A stretch of DNA of 64,000 nt from positions 806,001 through 870,000 of the forward strand of contig JBHGNT010000002.1 in NCBI GenBank assembly GCA_043228905.1, read 5' to 3'. Under the pieces are notes generated by a model. The model saw only the letters and a list, made by a program, of their open reading frames with translations. It ran no database searches and was not told the DNA's origin. The first letter of the stretch is position 1, and each line of letters begins with the position of its first letter. Shown here in pieces: positions 11,861-21,843 of this stretch. This DNA is from Azolla caroliniana (lineage: Eukaryota > Polypodiophyta). Both the position numbers and the translations under genes were made by a program.

Positions 11861-12433
11861 TTGGCAGAGCTGTTAAGATCGATTGAGGAATATGAGTTGG
11901 AGTCGCCCAATATTGAGAAGTTGATCGACATACATGAACCTGACCCAAGAGTAGAGTTGGCAGAAACATCCGAATTGAAGCCGACAATGAGTGGAAGGAG
12001 ATACCCATTCAGACAAAGGAGGGCACCGACAACATATGACAATCGATACATCCTCTTGACTGATGAAGGTGAACCAGAGTGCTATGATGAAGCCATTGCC
12101 GACGAGCATAGAGAGGAATGGCTAAGCGCGATGCAAGATGAGATGGTCTCCTTGCACAAAAACTACACCTACAACTTGGTAGAATTACCGAAAGTTAGGA
12201 GAGCACTCAGGAACAAATGGGTCTACAAAGGTGAAGACTGGAGAAGTTGACAATGCGCCTAGGTATAAAGCCCGCATTGTGGTGAAGGGTTTCCAATAGA
12301 AAAAGGGCATCGACTTCGACGAAATATTCACCCCAGTCGTGAAGATGACATCCATTAGAACTATTCTCAACATAGGTGCCAATATGGATATGGAGATCAA
12401 ACAGTTGGATGTTAAGACAACATTCTTGCACGG
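11861..12433 (+). pseudogene. Element C RT, N-terminal part
   Basis: The integrase-RT linker is acidic and Ser/Pro-rich. The RT then opens with ECYDEAIADEHREEWLSAMQ and VRRALRNKWVYK; a frameshift follows near 12228. The NMDMEIKQLDVKTTFLHG block ends at 12433, where a solo LTR is inserted in the codon after the LHG motif. It corresponds closely to 450-795 in element D. Confidence 0.85.
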
Positions 12434-13081
12434 TGTCACGTTTCTACACGCGTGCGTGGAGAATCGAGGCGGGACCACCGGGGTCTTGAACCGAAGAGCA
12501 GGTGATAGAAGGGGAAAGAGAAAGAGAGAGACGCCCGGTTACGTATGAGCAAAGAAACACAGGGACACGACCCGTCAACGCGGAAGACACGAATGGACAC
12601 AGAGACAGAGAGACACGAATGTTTGTATATTAATGAATGACAAGTAAACAACAGAGCACGCGAGCGGTTACAACTGAACAGGCCGACGAACAGATGCCGA
12701 TGCCTGCTCGTCTGCACACGAAAGGGGTAGGATGGAGGTGCTGCCAGAAGCACACGGGCGTTACTCGAAGCAGCGCGAGCCTCCCTAAAAGCTGTAGAGA
12801 AGAGCGATGGAGAACGAATAGAGGAGAAGCGTTCGGTTTCGGTCCGACAACACTTCGTCCTCCTCAATGCGCTATCCCTCTCCTCCGCGTCTCCCTCTCT
12901 TTTATAGCTTCAAGAAGGGAGCCGTTTCCCTCATTAACTTCCTACCTACCGAATCTAACTATCTAGGATATACCTTTGTACCTAATTCGCTATTATATAC
13001 ATTAAAGGACGCACACGCGTGAAGAGCCGGTTCACGCGCGTTATGCACCGATTGCACTAAGGGACGGTTTCCTTCACGACA
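12434..13081. mobile_element. Solo LTR inserted in element C RT, 4-bp target duplication
   Basis: 648 bp starting TGTCACGTTTCTACACGCG and ending CCTTCACGACA, with no retrotransposon internal sequence. ACGG precedes it (12430-12433) and follows it (13082-13085). Removing the insert with one ACGG restores H-G-E-L in the RT (CACGGGGAGCTG). It is clearly more GC-rich than its surroundings. Orientation is uncertain; CTCTTTTATAGC near 12897 would suit a plus-strand TATA. The 143-codon minus ORF inside has no known motif. Confidence 0.75.
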
Positions 13082-13150
13082 ACGGGGAGCTGGGTGAAGA
13101 GATTTACATGCAGCTGCCCAATGTGACAATACAATGACATAAAATATATA

Positions 13151-13695
13151 GTTGGTGTTCGTGTCTCCAGTGACGACTGCACATGGTCGCTCACGCCTGT
13201 TGGTGTTCAAGTTCCCCATGAGGACCGTACATGGTCGCTCATATCCGTTGGTGTTCCAGTTCCCAATGAGGACTGTACATGGTCGCTCATGCCCGTTGGT
13301 GTTCCCGGTGAGGATCATACATGGTCTCTCACGCTCGTTGGTGTTCGCGTTCCCGGTGAGGACCATACATGGTCTCTCATGGTCGTTGGTTTTTCAGTGC
13401 CCGGTGAGGACCGCGCATGGTCACTCATGTCCATTGGTGTCATGTCTCCAGTGAGGACCGCACATGGTCACTCGCACCCATTGGTGTTCTAGTTCTCGGT
13501 GAGGATCATACATGGTCGTTCACATTCGTTGGTGTTTGTGTCTATGATGAGGACCACACATGGTCGCTCACGCCCATTGGTGTTCTAGTCTCTGGTGAGG
13601 ACCGCACATGGTTACTCATGTTTGTTGGTGTTCCAGTCTATGGTGAGAACCGCACATGGTCGCTCATGCCGGTTGGTGTTCCAGTCTCCGCTCAC
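13151..13695. repeat. 48-bp minisatellite, about 11 units
   Basis: Units begin G/ATTGGTGTT, carry GTGAGGACCGCACATGGTC and end CTCATGCCC or variants. Most are 48 bp (16 codons); the fourth is 42 bp and the seventh 47 bp. All three plus frames stay open over long stretches, one giving a repeating 16-residue V-F-x-x-P-V-R-T-x-H-G-x-S-x-x-L pattern. Coding is doubtful, because the array lies between LTR ends and the 47-bp unit breaks the frame. Confidence 0.85.
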
Positions 13696-13740
13696 CCCTA
13701 CACCTCACTTTCGAAAAGGTGGCCGTAAAGGGGAGGATAA

Positions 13741-14250
13741 TGTCACAATACAATGACATAAAACATATAGTTTTTTTACAACCTCACATGAACAATACAT
13801 CATGCTCAACCATCTTCATATGAGCATTATATAAAATATATTTGATCTACATATCATTGTATAAGATGTACATGATCTAGGTATACTCTCTAGACATATA
13901 CAAAGTTCTAGAAATTTCCAAGGTTCTAGAAGGTTCTAGAATATTCTTCAAAATATTCAAATGCATGTACTTCAACTTATAGTATAAATACTTCAACTTG
14001 GTCCCTTTCAAGGGATTCAACACCAGTCACATACACATCAATCTAGTATTCTTATTTAACCCCATCTTCTCTCCTTGATTTACATCTCTGTCTTTATGCT
14101 CTTGTATTCTTCCTAGCGTCTCCTCATCTCGTCGCGCCCGACTTCCCAAGTTTCTAGCCTCATCACGTTGACTTCCACGTTCGTAACCTTATCAGTCGTA
14201 GCCTCATCATTCATGCTCCGTCATAGTCTAGGGTTGGTGTGTCCGTGACA
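13741..14250 (+). repeat. Complete LTR of the minisatellite element
   Basis: 510 bp with inverted termini TGTCAC and GTGACA. TATAAATACTTC near 13983-13994 is a plausible TATA box. The words AGGTTCTAGAAGGTTCTAGA near 13920-13940 form a short internal repeat. It lies directly after a purine-rich tract, as a 3' LTR should. Confidence 0.8.
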
Positions 14251-15400
14251 CCCGAAGGTTTTGAGGAGAAAGGGAAAGAGAACCTGGTGTGTCGACTGAA
14301 GAAAAGCTTGTATGGGTTGAAACAAACTCCACACCAATGGTACAAGAAGTTCGACTCCTTCATGGTGGAACATAGGTTCCAGGAAACACAGGCTGATCAC
14401 TGTGTGTTCAATGTCAAAAGGTACACCGAAGGTGACTTCTTGATCCTCTTGTTATATGTAGATGACATGTTGATAGTCGGTCAAGATACAAGGAATATCG
14501 GAAGCTTGAAGAAAGCTCTAGGCAAATCGTTTGCAATGAAAGATCTTGGACCGGCTAAATAGATCTTAGGGATGCACATAATTCGAGATCTTAGTGTTGT
14601 GGTTGTCACAAGAGAAATACGTGACTAAGATCCTAGAAAGATTCAATATGTCGGAAGCATAGCCGATCGGCTCTGTGTTACTGACTAACTACAAGTTAAA
14701 TGCAAAGCAATGCACGTGAGGGGAGAAATAAAAGGTTGAGATGAGAAAAATACCATATGCCTCAGTCGTTGGCAGCTTAATGTATGTTATGGTCTGTACG
14801 AGACCAGACATAGCATTTGTTGTGGGAACAGTAAGTCGATACATGAGTAATCCAGGACGAGAACACTGGGCAACAGTGAAATGGATACTCAGGTATTTAA
14901 AAGGCACCTCGGGTGTATGTCTTAAGTATGGTGTTGGAAAACCCATGCTCGAAGGGTTTACCGACTCGGACATGTCAGGGGATATAGACTCAAGCCGATC
15001 CAAGTCAAGGTACGGGATGACCTATGCAGGGGGAGCAATGTCGTGGCAGTAACGACTGCAAAAGTCTGTGGCCTTGTTGACCACAGAGGTAGAGTACATA
15101 GCAGCGATAGAGGCTGGCAAGGAGCTGATTTGGATGAGAAACTTTCTCAACGAGTTGGGGATGAAACAAAGGGATTTATTGCTTCATTGTGACAACTAGA
15201 GTGCCATACATCTAGCAAGAATGTTGGATACCACTCTCGGACCAAGCACATACAGAGAAGGTATCATTGGTTACGGGACAAAGTCGAAGAAGGAGAGTTT
15301 ACCCTCGTGAAGATCCATACTGACGACAATGGATCTGACATGTTGACAAAGAAGCTACCGATGGACTGACTTAGAGTTTGTCGATAGAGGACAGGAATAA
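14251..15400 (+). pseudogene. Element C RT C-terminus and RNase H
   Basis: It resumes with [39 protein letters not shown] and the intact RT active site YVDDM at ~14457-14471. Next come KALGKSFAMKDLGPAK, then a stop. YASVVGSLMYVMVCTRPDIA and WATVKWILRYLKGTSGVCLK lead into RNase H (TTEVEYIAAIEAGKELIW, the RYHWLRDKVEEGEFTL block). The PPT-like GAAGGAGGAGTT at 15421-15432 precedes the 3' LTR. Several stops and small deletions are present (for example a lost stretch near 14590). Confidence 0.88.
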
Positions 15401-15432
15401 CAGACTCCTCCCTACAGAGTGAAGGAGGAGTT

Positions 15433-15534
15433 TGTTAGGAATATGTCCCTCCAGTGGGACGAGCCGACTAATCGGATGAGAGCCGATGGTTGAGGAGTCG
15501 ACTCAGATAGAGTTGATCGAGGTCGAAGACACGA
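15433..15534 (+). repeat. 3' LTR of element C, first part
   Basis: TGTTAGGAATATGTCCCTCC to GAAGACACGA, collinear with 8779-8880. Gypsy G is inserted after CACGA (15530-15534); the LTR resumes with the duplicated CACGA at 22258. Confidence 0.9.
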
Positions 15535-15952
15535 TGTCAGGATCAGTACTAAGACAAAGAAGGAATTAGTACTAAAAGATGAGGATTAGTACTAAGAGAG
15601 GTGTAGAACTCTCGAGAGAAGGAAAGAGTGAGCGAGAGAGAGAAAGGGTGAGAGAATGATGATAAAAGCTATATATTATGTGAAGAGTGTATACAATAGT
15701 AGCTAGGAGGCTTAAGACTGGCATTGAACCGATTTGGTTCGAAATAATGCCTTGTGCCTCCTTTTATAGTGTTCTCAGGAGTACTCCTGAAGTTTCTAGA
15801 ATATTCCAGAGAAATCTAGAATATACATCAATTTTCTATAATAAAACCTAAATGAAAATAATATTCTATGTATTACAATGTATGGTCTAATGGTCAAGAG
15901 CTCGACCCATGTAGCATAAGGTCATGGGTTCGAGTCTTGTCATATCATGACA
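15535..15952 (-). repeat. 3' LTR of gypsy G
   Basis: 418 bp with inverted termini TGTCAGG...CATGACA. It contains runs of GAGAGAAGG-type repeats and, at its inner end, a tRNA-like A box/B box pair on the plus strand (see separate entry). The polyprotein stop codon lies just inside this LTR (I-M-S-stop at ~15945-15953). Confidence 0.92.
15883..15936 (+). promoter_or_regulatory. tRNA-like internal Pol III box pair in the gypsy LTR
   Basis: TGGTCTAATGG (15883) resembles a tRNA A box and GGTTCGAGTC (15927) a B box. Their starts are 44 bases apart, the spacing in a normal tRNA. The same pair occurs in the other LTR (about 22187-22240). It reads antisense to the retrotransposon. The acceptor and anticodon stems do not fold into a clean tRNA, so this is a degraded tRNA-derived segment or chance similarity, not a tRNA gene. 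Confidence 0.5.
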
Positions 15953-16565
15953 TTATTCCCTCTTTAAAACGACGAGTGTCACGAGTCGTTTTGGATTGAG
16001 GACCTGGTTTGTCTGGATATTGACGATGGAAGTCTTCAAGAAGAGCACGAGCATTGGTCACATTCTCTATCGGTTCCCAAGTACGCTCGTTGGGACTATA
16101 TCCTAGCCAATCGACTACATAATGGAGCTTGTTGCGAACAATCTTGGAATCAAGGATGGCGGCAACCTCGTCCTCAGGTCCATCTTCAAGCTCGATCGGG
16201 GGTGGAGGCTGTGTAATACGTCCTGGGATGATGCTCTCTTGATAGGGTTCGAGGAGAGAACTATGAAACACCGGATGTATCCGAAGTTGCGGAGGTAGAT
16301 CAAGACGAAAAGCGACATCATTAGTCTTTCCTATAATACAGAAAGGACCTAATCGTCGATAATCCAACTTCTCGCATGGGCGAGTAGTCTTGATGTGTCG
16401 TTGTAGTAGCCATACCCGATCTCCAATTTTAAAACTGGATGGAAGTCGATGACGATCCACGTAAACCTTGTGTGTTTGTTGAGCTTGTTGGAGATGAGTA
16501 GATAAATCGGCTTGTATCTTGCGTAACCGCTCTAAACGATCCTCTGCGCAAGGATTTGTGGACAA
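15945..16565 (-). pseudogene. Gypsy G integrase C-terminus and chromodomain
   Basis: A 206-residue open stretch at the end of the polyprotein. It shows the GPY-like region (FKIGDRVWLL, KLDYRRLGPFCIIGK) and HPVFHSSLLEPYQE. It ends in a chromodomain of about 50 residues (EVAAILDSKIVRNKLHYVVD, WLGYSPNERTWEPIENV) before the stop inside the LTR. In chromoviruses this domain is linked to integration into heterochromatin. This segment is intact; the frame upstream is broken. Confidence 0.9.
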
Positions 16566-16599
16566 CTCTGGGGTTTCAAATACACACCACCGGGGGTGA

Positions 16600-17380
16600 T
16601 AACCCGTATAAGCATAAAATGGCGCAACTTTGGTCGATGCGTGAATAGAGTTATTATAGGCAAATTCGGCGAAGTGGAGAATATTTGCCCAGTCATCCTA
16701 ATGATAGCTTAGAAAGCACCGAAGATACTGCTCCAACGTTTGATTTGTTCATTCTGCTTGGCCATCGATTTGTGGGTGGCAGCCGGAGGAGAGGTTACAA
16801 GTGACCTTGAGCATTTTAAAAAGGTGCTTCCAGAAATTCGATATGAACTGGGGTCCACGGTCGCTGATGATATTATCAGGAAGGCCATGATGCCGACATA
16901 CTTCACGCATGACAATTTTAACGGTTTCTTCATTGGATATTTCCTTAGTACATGGCAAGAAATGATCCATCTTCGTATATCGATCTACTATTGTTAGAAT
17001 TGCATTGAACCCTTTAGAGACTTGAAGATCTGTGATGAAGTCTAGAGCAATGGATTGCCATGGCTTGCTTGGAATTGGTAATGGTTCTAATAAACCATAT
17101 GGATGATGCCTTGGCATTTTCGCTCTACAGCATGTATCACAAGTCCGAACAAAATCTTCGACAAATTGTCACATACAGGGCCACCAAAATGATCGTTGTA
17201 CTAAATCTATTGTTTTAATAGTTTACCAAAATGCCCAATTATATATGTGTCATGACAGTTTTGGACTATTCGAAGGTGGCAAGAACCATTAGGAACATAC
17301 AAGAGTTCATTAAAGAATAGTAATCCATCATGGTATTTGAATTGCCGATAGTCCGTACCTGGTGGTTGCAACTGTGAACA
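16600..17380 (-). pseudogene. Gypsy G integrase core
   Basis: Minus strand: the HHCC-like segment (CRAKMPRHHPYGLLEPLPIP) is followed by the core with SIALDFITDLQ (first Asp), IVDRYTKMDHFLPC, DNIISDRGPQFISNFWKHLF (second Asp) and SSGCHPQIDGQAE (catalytic Glu). Single stops separate this from the RNase H part and the C-terminal part. Confidence 0.85.
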
Positions 17381-17386
17381 AGATGC

Positions 17387-18079
17387 TCAAGAGGGATCAA
17401 TTTGTGCTAGAATGGCCTGGGCAAAAGCATCAGTCTTCAAGTCCTCACGTACAGTATCGATAACGTGGGAATCCATGGGCATGCCAAAGACCTGTGTTGC
17501 TTGCAGTTGTGTCGGTCCCAAGATTACTTGCTTTTGGTTATCAAAAGCTGGCTCGCCGGGACGCGGTGCTAGGTATGAACACCGTGATAATGCATCTGCC
17601 TTCCCTTGGTGCTTCCCCAGACGATATGTAATTTTGAAGTTGAAACGCATGAGGAAGTGGGCCCACTGAGCTTGACATCGATTTAACACATGAGCGTCTT
17701 GAAAGTAGGCAAGGTTTTTGTGGTCACTGAATACGGTGACTTGATGAGAGGATCCCTCTAGAAAATGCCTCCATTGCCTAAAAGGGTCCACTATTGCCAA
17801 TAGCTCCTTATCATGAATTTCGTAGTTGATTTCGGCGGCGTCAAACTTGCATGAGTGAAAAGCCATAGGATGTAGCTTCTCATCATTACCCCGTTGTGAC
17901 AAAATGCTCCCCAATGCGAAATTCGATGTGTCTGCTTCGATAATGAATGGTTTTTCCGGATCGACATGAGCTAGAATTGGAGCCGATGTAAATTCCTTTT
18001 TAAGACTCTCAAAAGCCATGTCCGCTTCTTTAGACCAAACGAACGATTGTCCCTTCCTGGTAAGCTGTGTGAGAGGCAA
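17387..18079 (-). pseudogene. Gypsy G RNase H
   Basis: A 230-residue open stretch. The RT thumb remnant (LTRKGQSFVWSKEADMAFES) is followed by RNase H with PFIIEADTSNFALGSILSQR (first catalytic Asp), YEIHDKELLAIV (Glu), VTVFSDHKNLAYF (Asp) and RLGKHQGKADALSR (Asp). This order is diagnostic of Ty3/gypsy. Confidence 0.9.
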
Positions 18080-18861
18080 AACGAGCTTTGAGTAATCTTG
18101 TATGAACTTCTAGTAAAAATTGGCAAAGCCTAAAAAGCATTTCACATCTCGCACCGAACGCGGAGTCTGCCACTCTACCACAATTTTGACCTTAGTTGGG
18201 TCCATGGAGATGCCTTCCGAGGAAATGACATAGCCCAGAAATTCCACTTGGTTGCACCCAAAACTACATTTTTCCAACTTTGCATAAAGACCATGTTCTC
18301 GAAGTCGTTTTAGTACTAACAGTACATGAGAATCATGCTCTTCTTAGGTCTTCGAATAAACCAATAGATGATCCAAATAGATGATCAAACAAACATCCAA
18401 GAGATCTCGGAATATATCATTTGCCATGTGATGGAAAACTGATGGCGCATTAGTGAGGCCGAACGACATGACCGTATACTTGAAGTGCCCATATTTGGTG
18501 CGAAACGCAGTCTTTAATTCATCTCCTGGTTGGATCCATACAAGGTTATAGGCTCCCCATAAGTCGATCTTCGTGAAGAACTTGGCACCATCCGTTCTAA
18601 AAGACTTGAGATAAGGGGAAGTGCATACCTATTTCTGATTGTAACCTTATTCAAGCCACGATAATCTACAATGAGACGAAATGATCCATCCTTTTTCTTG
18701 ACGAAGAAAATGGGTGCGCCGGTTGGAGATTTCAAATGCCGAATGAAACCATTTCCAAATTCTCCTCTATATAGGCTCATAGGACTTCTAGCTCGGTTGG
18801 TGACAAATTGTAGATCGGTCCCCATGGTGGCTCTTTCCCCGGTTTTAAATCGATGGGGCAA
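18080..18861 (-). pseudogene. Gypsy G reverse transcriptase, active site altered
   Basis: Minus strand: [20 protein letters not shown] and [20 protein letters not shown] are open. A frameshift near 18560 moves to [40 protein letters not shown] and the catalytic box [14 protein letters not shown] at ~18358-18400. The second active-site aspartate of YxDD is histidine here (codon CAT). It continues with CSFGCNQVEFLGYVISSEGI. A stop also occurs in the FANFY region. Confidence 0.88.
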
Positions 18862-19394
18862 TCATACGGTCGATGGTGAGGAAGCGTATTGGCTTGTACT
18901 TTATCGAACACATCGGCATAATGATGATACTTCTTTGGAAGTTGAATGGTGGACTCCTCTTTAATGGTGTCTGAGGGCTTTATTGATATTGCGAAGAGAA
19001 ACATTTCTTCCTTGCGTCCTTCCCACAACTGATGTAGCAAAATGGTTGCAATCTCATGAGTAGACCCTCGGGCTTTTCGATACTGGATTTCTGTTGTTCT
19101 CCAATCTATGTCTGGGTTATGTAATTCGAACCATGGTAATCCTAAAACAATGGGGTGTTCTGGGATGCTAATTATATTAAATGATACTACACATGCTAGA
19201 TTATCTAGGACAATATTAACGGGCTCTGACTCTTCTATGATATTTCCGGAAGCAATGGGACGACCATCAATGACTACTACAGAGGCTGGACACGAGAGTT
19301 TTCTGAATGATATCTGATGAGTTTGGGCAAAGTTCCTATCCATGAAGCAAGAATTAGCTCTGGAATCTAGAAGTGCTAAGACATGTAATGGAAG
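18777..19394 (-). pseudogene. Gypsy G aspartic protease
   Basis: The protease active site reads LALLDSRANSCFMDRNFAQ (usually DSGA) at ~19340-19385. Downstream are ASVVVIDGRPIASGN, PEHPIVLGLPWFELHNPDID and the linker ending KKYHHYADVFDKVQANTLPH and [13 protein letters not shown] before the RT. The upstream join to gag is destroyed by the copia E insertion near 19395. A relative of this protease block also exists at 42465-42755. Confidence 0.88.
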
Positions 19395-19993
19395 GGTACT
19401 TTTTGATAGGGGAATACGCGGAATAATCTCCGGTCACGACCGAAGCGTAGATCACTTGATCACAATCGAACACAGAAGAAATGGGAATAGAGGTAAGTAC
19501 CCGAACAAAAAAGAGAATACACAGGATGTTAACGTGGAAAACTCTGAGAGGGAAAAACCACGGGAGTCCACAAACTCCAAACTATCACTATGCCAACGAT
19601 TACAACAGGGAGCACAGAGACAACGACCTCCTACTCACAATCTTCGCCTGGCGGCAGTTACAACAGAGACATACTCTGTATCGCTCTCTCTGTATGTCTC
19701 TCTCTGTACAGTCGTTACACGAAAATTACACCCACACACAGAGTTTTCCCTAGGTCATATTTATACTAATATGACTTTCGGCTATTTACAAAATATAGCC
19801 CCAGTGGGCTCTCTGGAACATATTTACATATATGTCCCTTCATCCAGTGAGAGGTTCTCACCGGGCCTGCAACATCCGGTTCTCACCGGGTCTTCCTTGC
19901 CGGGTACTCCACATCCGGTTTCGGCCTCAGTCGAGTTGCTCATCAACACTGTTCTTCTCACTTCCCATCCAGAGGGACCTGTTTCCTAACAAA
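19395..19993 (-). repeat. 3' LTR of copia element E
   Basis: It begins (minus strand) TGTTAGGAAACAGGTCCC right after the polypurine tract and contains an AT-rich segment with TATATGTAAATATG (~19820-19840). It ends in sequence rich in CACGTTAACATCC and TTCGATTGTGATCAAGTGA. The distal boundary is approximate, because the gypsy reading frame can only be followed securely up to ~19425. Confidence 0.65.
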
Positions 19994-21015
19994 CTCCCCC
20001 TTCACTCCGGCATGGGATGTCTTACTAGTCCGATCCGCTTCTGACATGCATCCAGCTTGTCGGGTATCAGTACTTTAGTCAGCATATCTGACCCGTTCTC
20101 GGCCATGTGGATATTCGTTGGCGCGAACTCTCAATCTTCTACTCGCTCCCGGATCCAGTGATACCTACGTTGGATGTGCTTCGTCCTAGAATGGTACGCT
20201 GCGTTCTTAGCAAAGTGGATGGCACTTTGACTGTCGCAATAGAACCGGTATTCATCTTGCTGGATACCGAGCTCACTGATGAAGTCCTTCATCCATAATA
20301 TTTCCTTGCCGGCTTCCACAACCGCCATGTACTCTGCCTCCGTGGCTGACAACGCAACCATCTTTTGCAGCCTCGACTGCCATGAAACATCTCCCCCTAC
20401 ATATGTCATTACATACTCGGATGTAGACCGGCTGGTATCCACATCAGCCGACATGGTCGAATCGGTAAAACCGTCAAGTTGAGGTTTACCGGAGCCGAAT
20501 CGGAGACACATATTCGAAGTGCCCTTCAAGTACCGAAGTATCCATTTGACCGTGTTCCAGTGCTCCTTGCCGGGATTGCTCATAAACCGGCTCATCACTC
20601 CGACTGCATATCCAATATCCGGCCGAGTACACACCATTGCATACATCAAGCTCTCGACGGCAGAGGCATATGGAACCTTCACCATATCCGCCTTCTCTGC
20701 TTTTGTCTTCAAGCTTTGCTTACCGGATAGTCTGCAGTTTGTCGGGAGTGTCGATCCGACCGGTTTTGCTTCTAACATGTTGAACCGCTGAAGCACCTTT
20801 GTCACGTATTTCTCCTGTGACAACCACAATTGCTTCTTTGACCGGCCCCGGATGATGTGCATCCCCAGTATCTATCTTGTTGGGCCCAAGTCTTTCATTG
20901 TGAAGGTTCGATTGAGAGCCTTCTTTAGCATCCGTATTTTGGCTTGGTCCCGTTCGACGATCAACATGTCGTCCACGTATAGAAGGAGTATCAAGAAGTC
21001 GCCTCCTTCGACTTT
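19395..21015 (-). mobile_element. Copia element E, 5'-truncated, inside gypsy G
   Basis: On the minus strand it begins in mid-RT with GDFLILLLYVDDMLIV (20950-21003, intact YVDD). It continues through LWLSQEKYVTKVLQRFNML, YAMVCTRPDIGYAVGVMSRF and RNase H (SATEAEYMAVVEAGKEILWM, FYCDSQSAIHFAKN), with a 243-codon open stretch at 20131-20862. The purine tract (AGGGGGAGTT on the minus strand) ends at ~19993, followed by an LTR starting TGTTAGGAAACAGGTCCCTC. That LTR runs to ~19430 or 19395; the exact end is unclear. No target duplication was found, and part of G gag-protease is missing, so a deletion accompanied the event. Confidence 0.8.
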
Positions 21016-21593
21016 GGTTCTTCGGAAAAGGTCAAGAGTAAATCTTTGACATCGTTACGTAGACCATAACGAAATTGCTCCATTAACGCTTGATCATCCC
21101 AGGGGATATCGAAGGCGAGTAGACGAAAATCTGCAGCGTATGCGGAGGCTGGACGATCGCCTTGACGTAGTTGTCGGATTTTGTTGATTGTTGTCCTTAT
21201 GCTGTCAGTATCTCCAAAACTGGCTTTAAACTCGCTTATAAATTCTTCAAAATTGTTTAGTAATGGAGATTCTTTTTCTAACAGCAGAGCGAACCATGCC
21301 AACGCTAAGCCACTTAACAACGTGCCTAATAAACCCACTCGTGATGCATCGGTGGGATATCTGGAAGGATGCATTTGAACAACTAGTCGTACCTGATTAA
21401 GGAACCCTCTAAACTGTGATCGCATTCCATCAAATTTCATGGGAAGGCCGATCTTGGGTTCTTTATGAATCCCTTGTGTTCCGGGTCCTTGTTGTTGCAT
21501 CGCTACAATGGTTGCTTCAAGTTGTTGCACACATAACATCAACTCCCTGTGTTGTTGTTTTTCTAGCGATATTTGTTGAAGATCCCCCAACAA
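21015..21593 (-). pseudogene. Gypsy G gag (retrotransposon gag domain)
   Basis: Minus strand, ~190 residues. A Gln-rich N-terminus (QLEATIVAMQQQGPGTQG) precedes the gag core: GLPMKFDGMRSQFRGFLNQV, RVGLLGTLLSGLALAWFALL, FISEFKASFGDTDSIRTTIN, LRQGDRPASAYAADFRLLAF, and WDDQALMEQFRYGLRNDVKD. This is the Retrotrans_gag pattern of Ty3/gypsy. The zinc knuckle and the join to protease are lost at the copia E junction near 21015. Confidence 0.88.
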
Positions 21594-21843
21594 ACAATGA
21601 TTTTCTTGTTCTAGTGCTACAAATTTCTCCTTTAAGCACTAGAGCTCCGAGAAAACAGATTGGTATTCCTGAGCGCTAACAGTTTCCATTTTACTAGGGA
21701 GGATAAGAGGATTAGTATGAAAGGAAGAAAGGGGTAAGAATATGTGGGAAACCGAAAAGAAGACTGGAAAAGGGGGATATGTAAGAAGATAAAAGGAAGA
21801 GGAGGAAAGGAGGAGACGGAAGGACGGGAAAATCGGTTCAAAC

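Larger units (their letters stand above)
13122..14250 (+). mobile_element. Non-autonomous LTR element whose interior is a 48-bp minisatellite
   Basis: The left end TGTGACAATACAATGACAT (13122) repeats the start of the complete right LTR at 13741 (TGTCACAATACAATGACAT). That LTR runs to GTCCGTGACA at 14250. Between them lie only a minisatellite and a purine tract (AAAGGGGAGGATAA, 13727-13740) that looks like a PPT. The flanks CCCAA (13117-13121) and CCCGA (14251-14255) are a probable 5-bp target duplication with one change. Excision restores M-Q-L-P-E-G-F of the element C RT. The 5' LTR has lost all but ~29 bases. Confidence 0.75.

Noticed and set aside
12436-12867. 143-codon minus-strand ORF as a gene
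   Set aside because: It lies inside the GC-rich solo LTR and has no recognisable motif; long ORFs arise easily in GC-rich sequence.
13151-13695. CRISPR-like array
   Set aside because: The 48-bp units are adjacent with no unique spacers, the units drift in sequence, and the host is a plant; it is a minisatellite.
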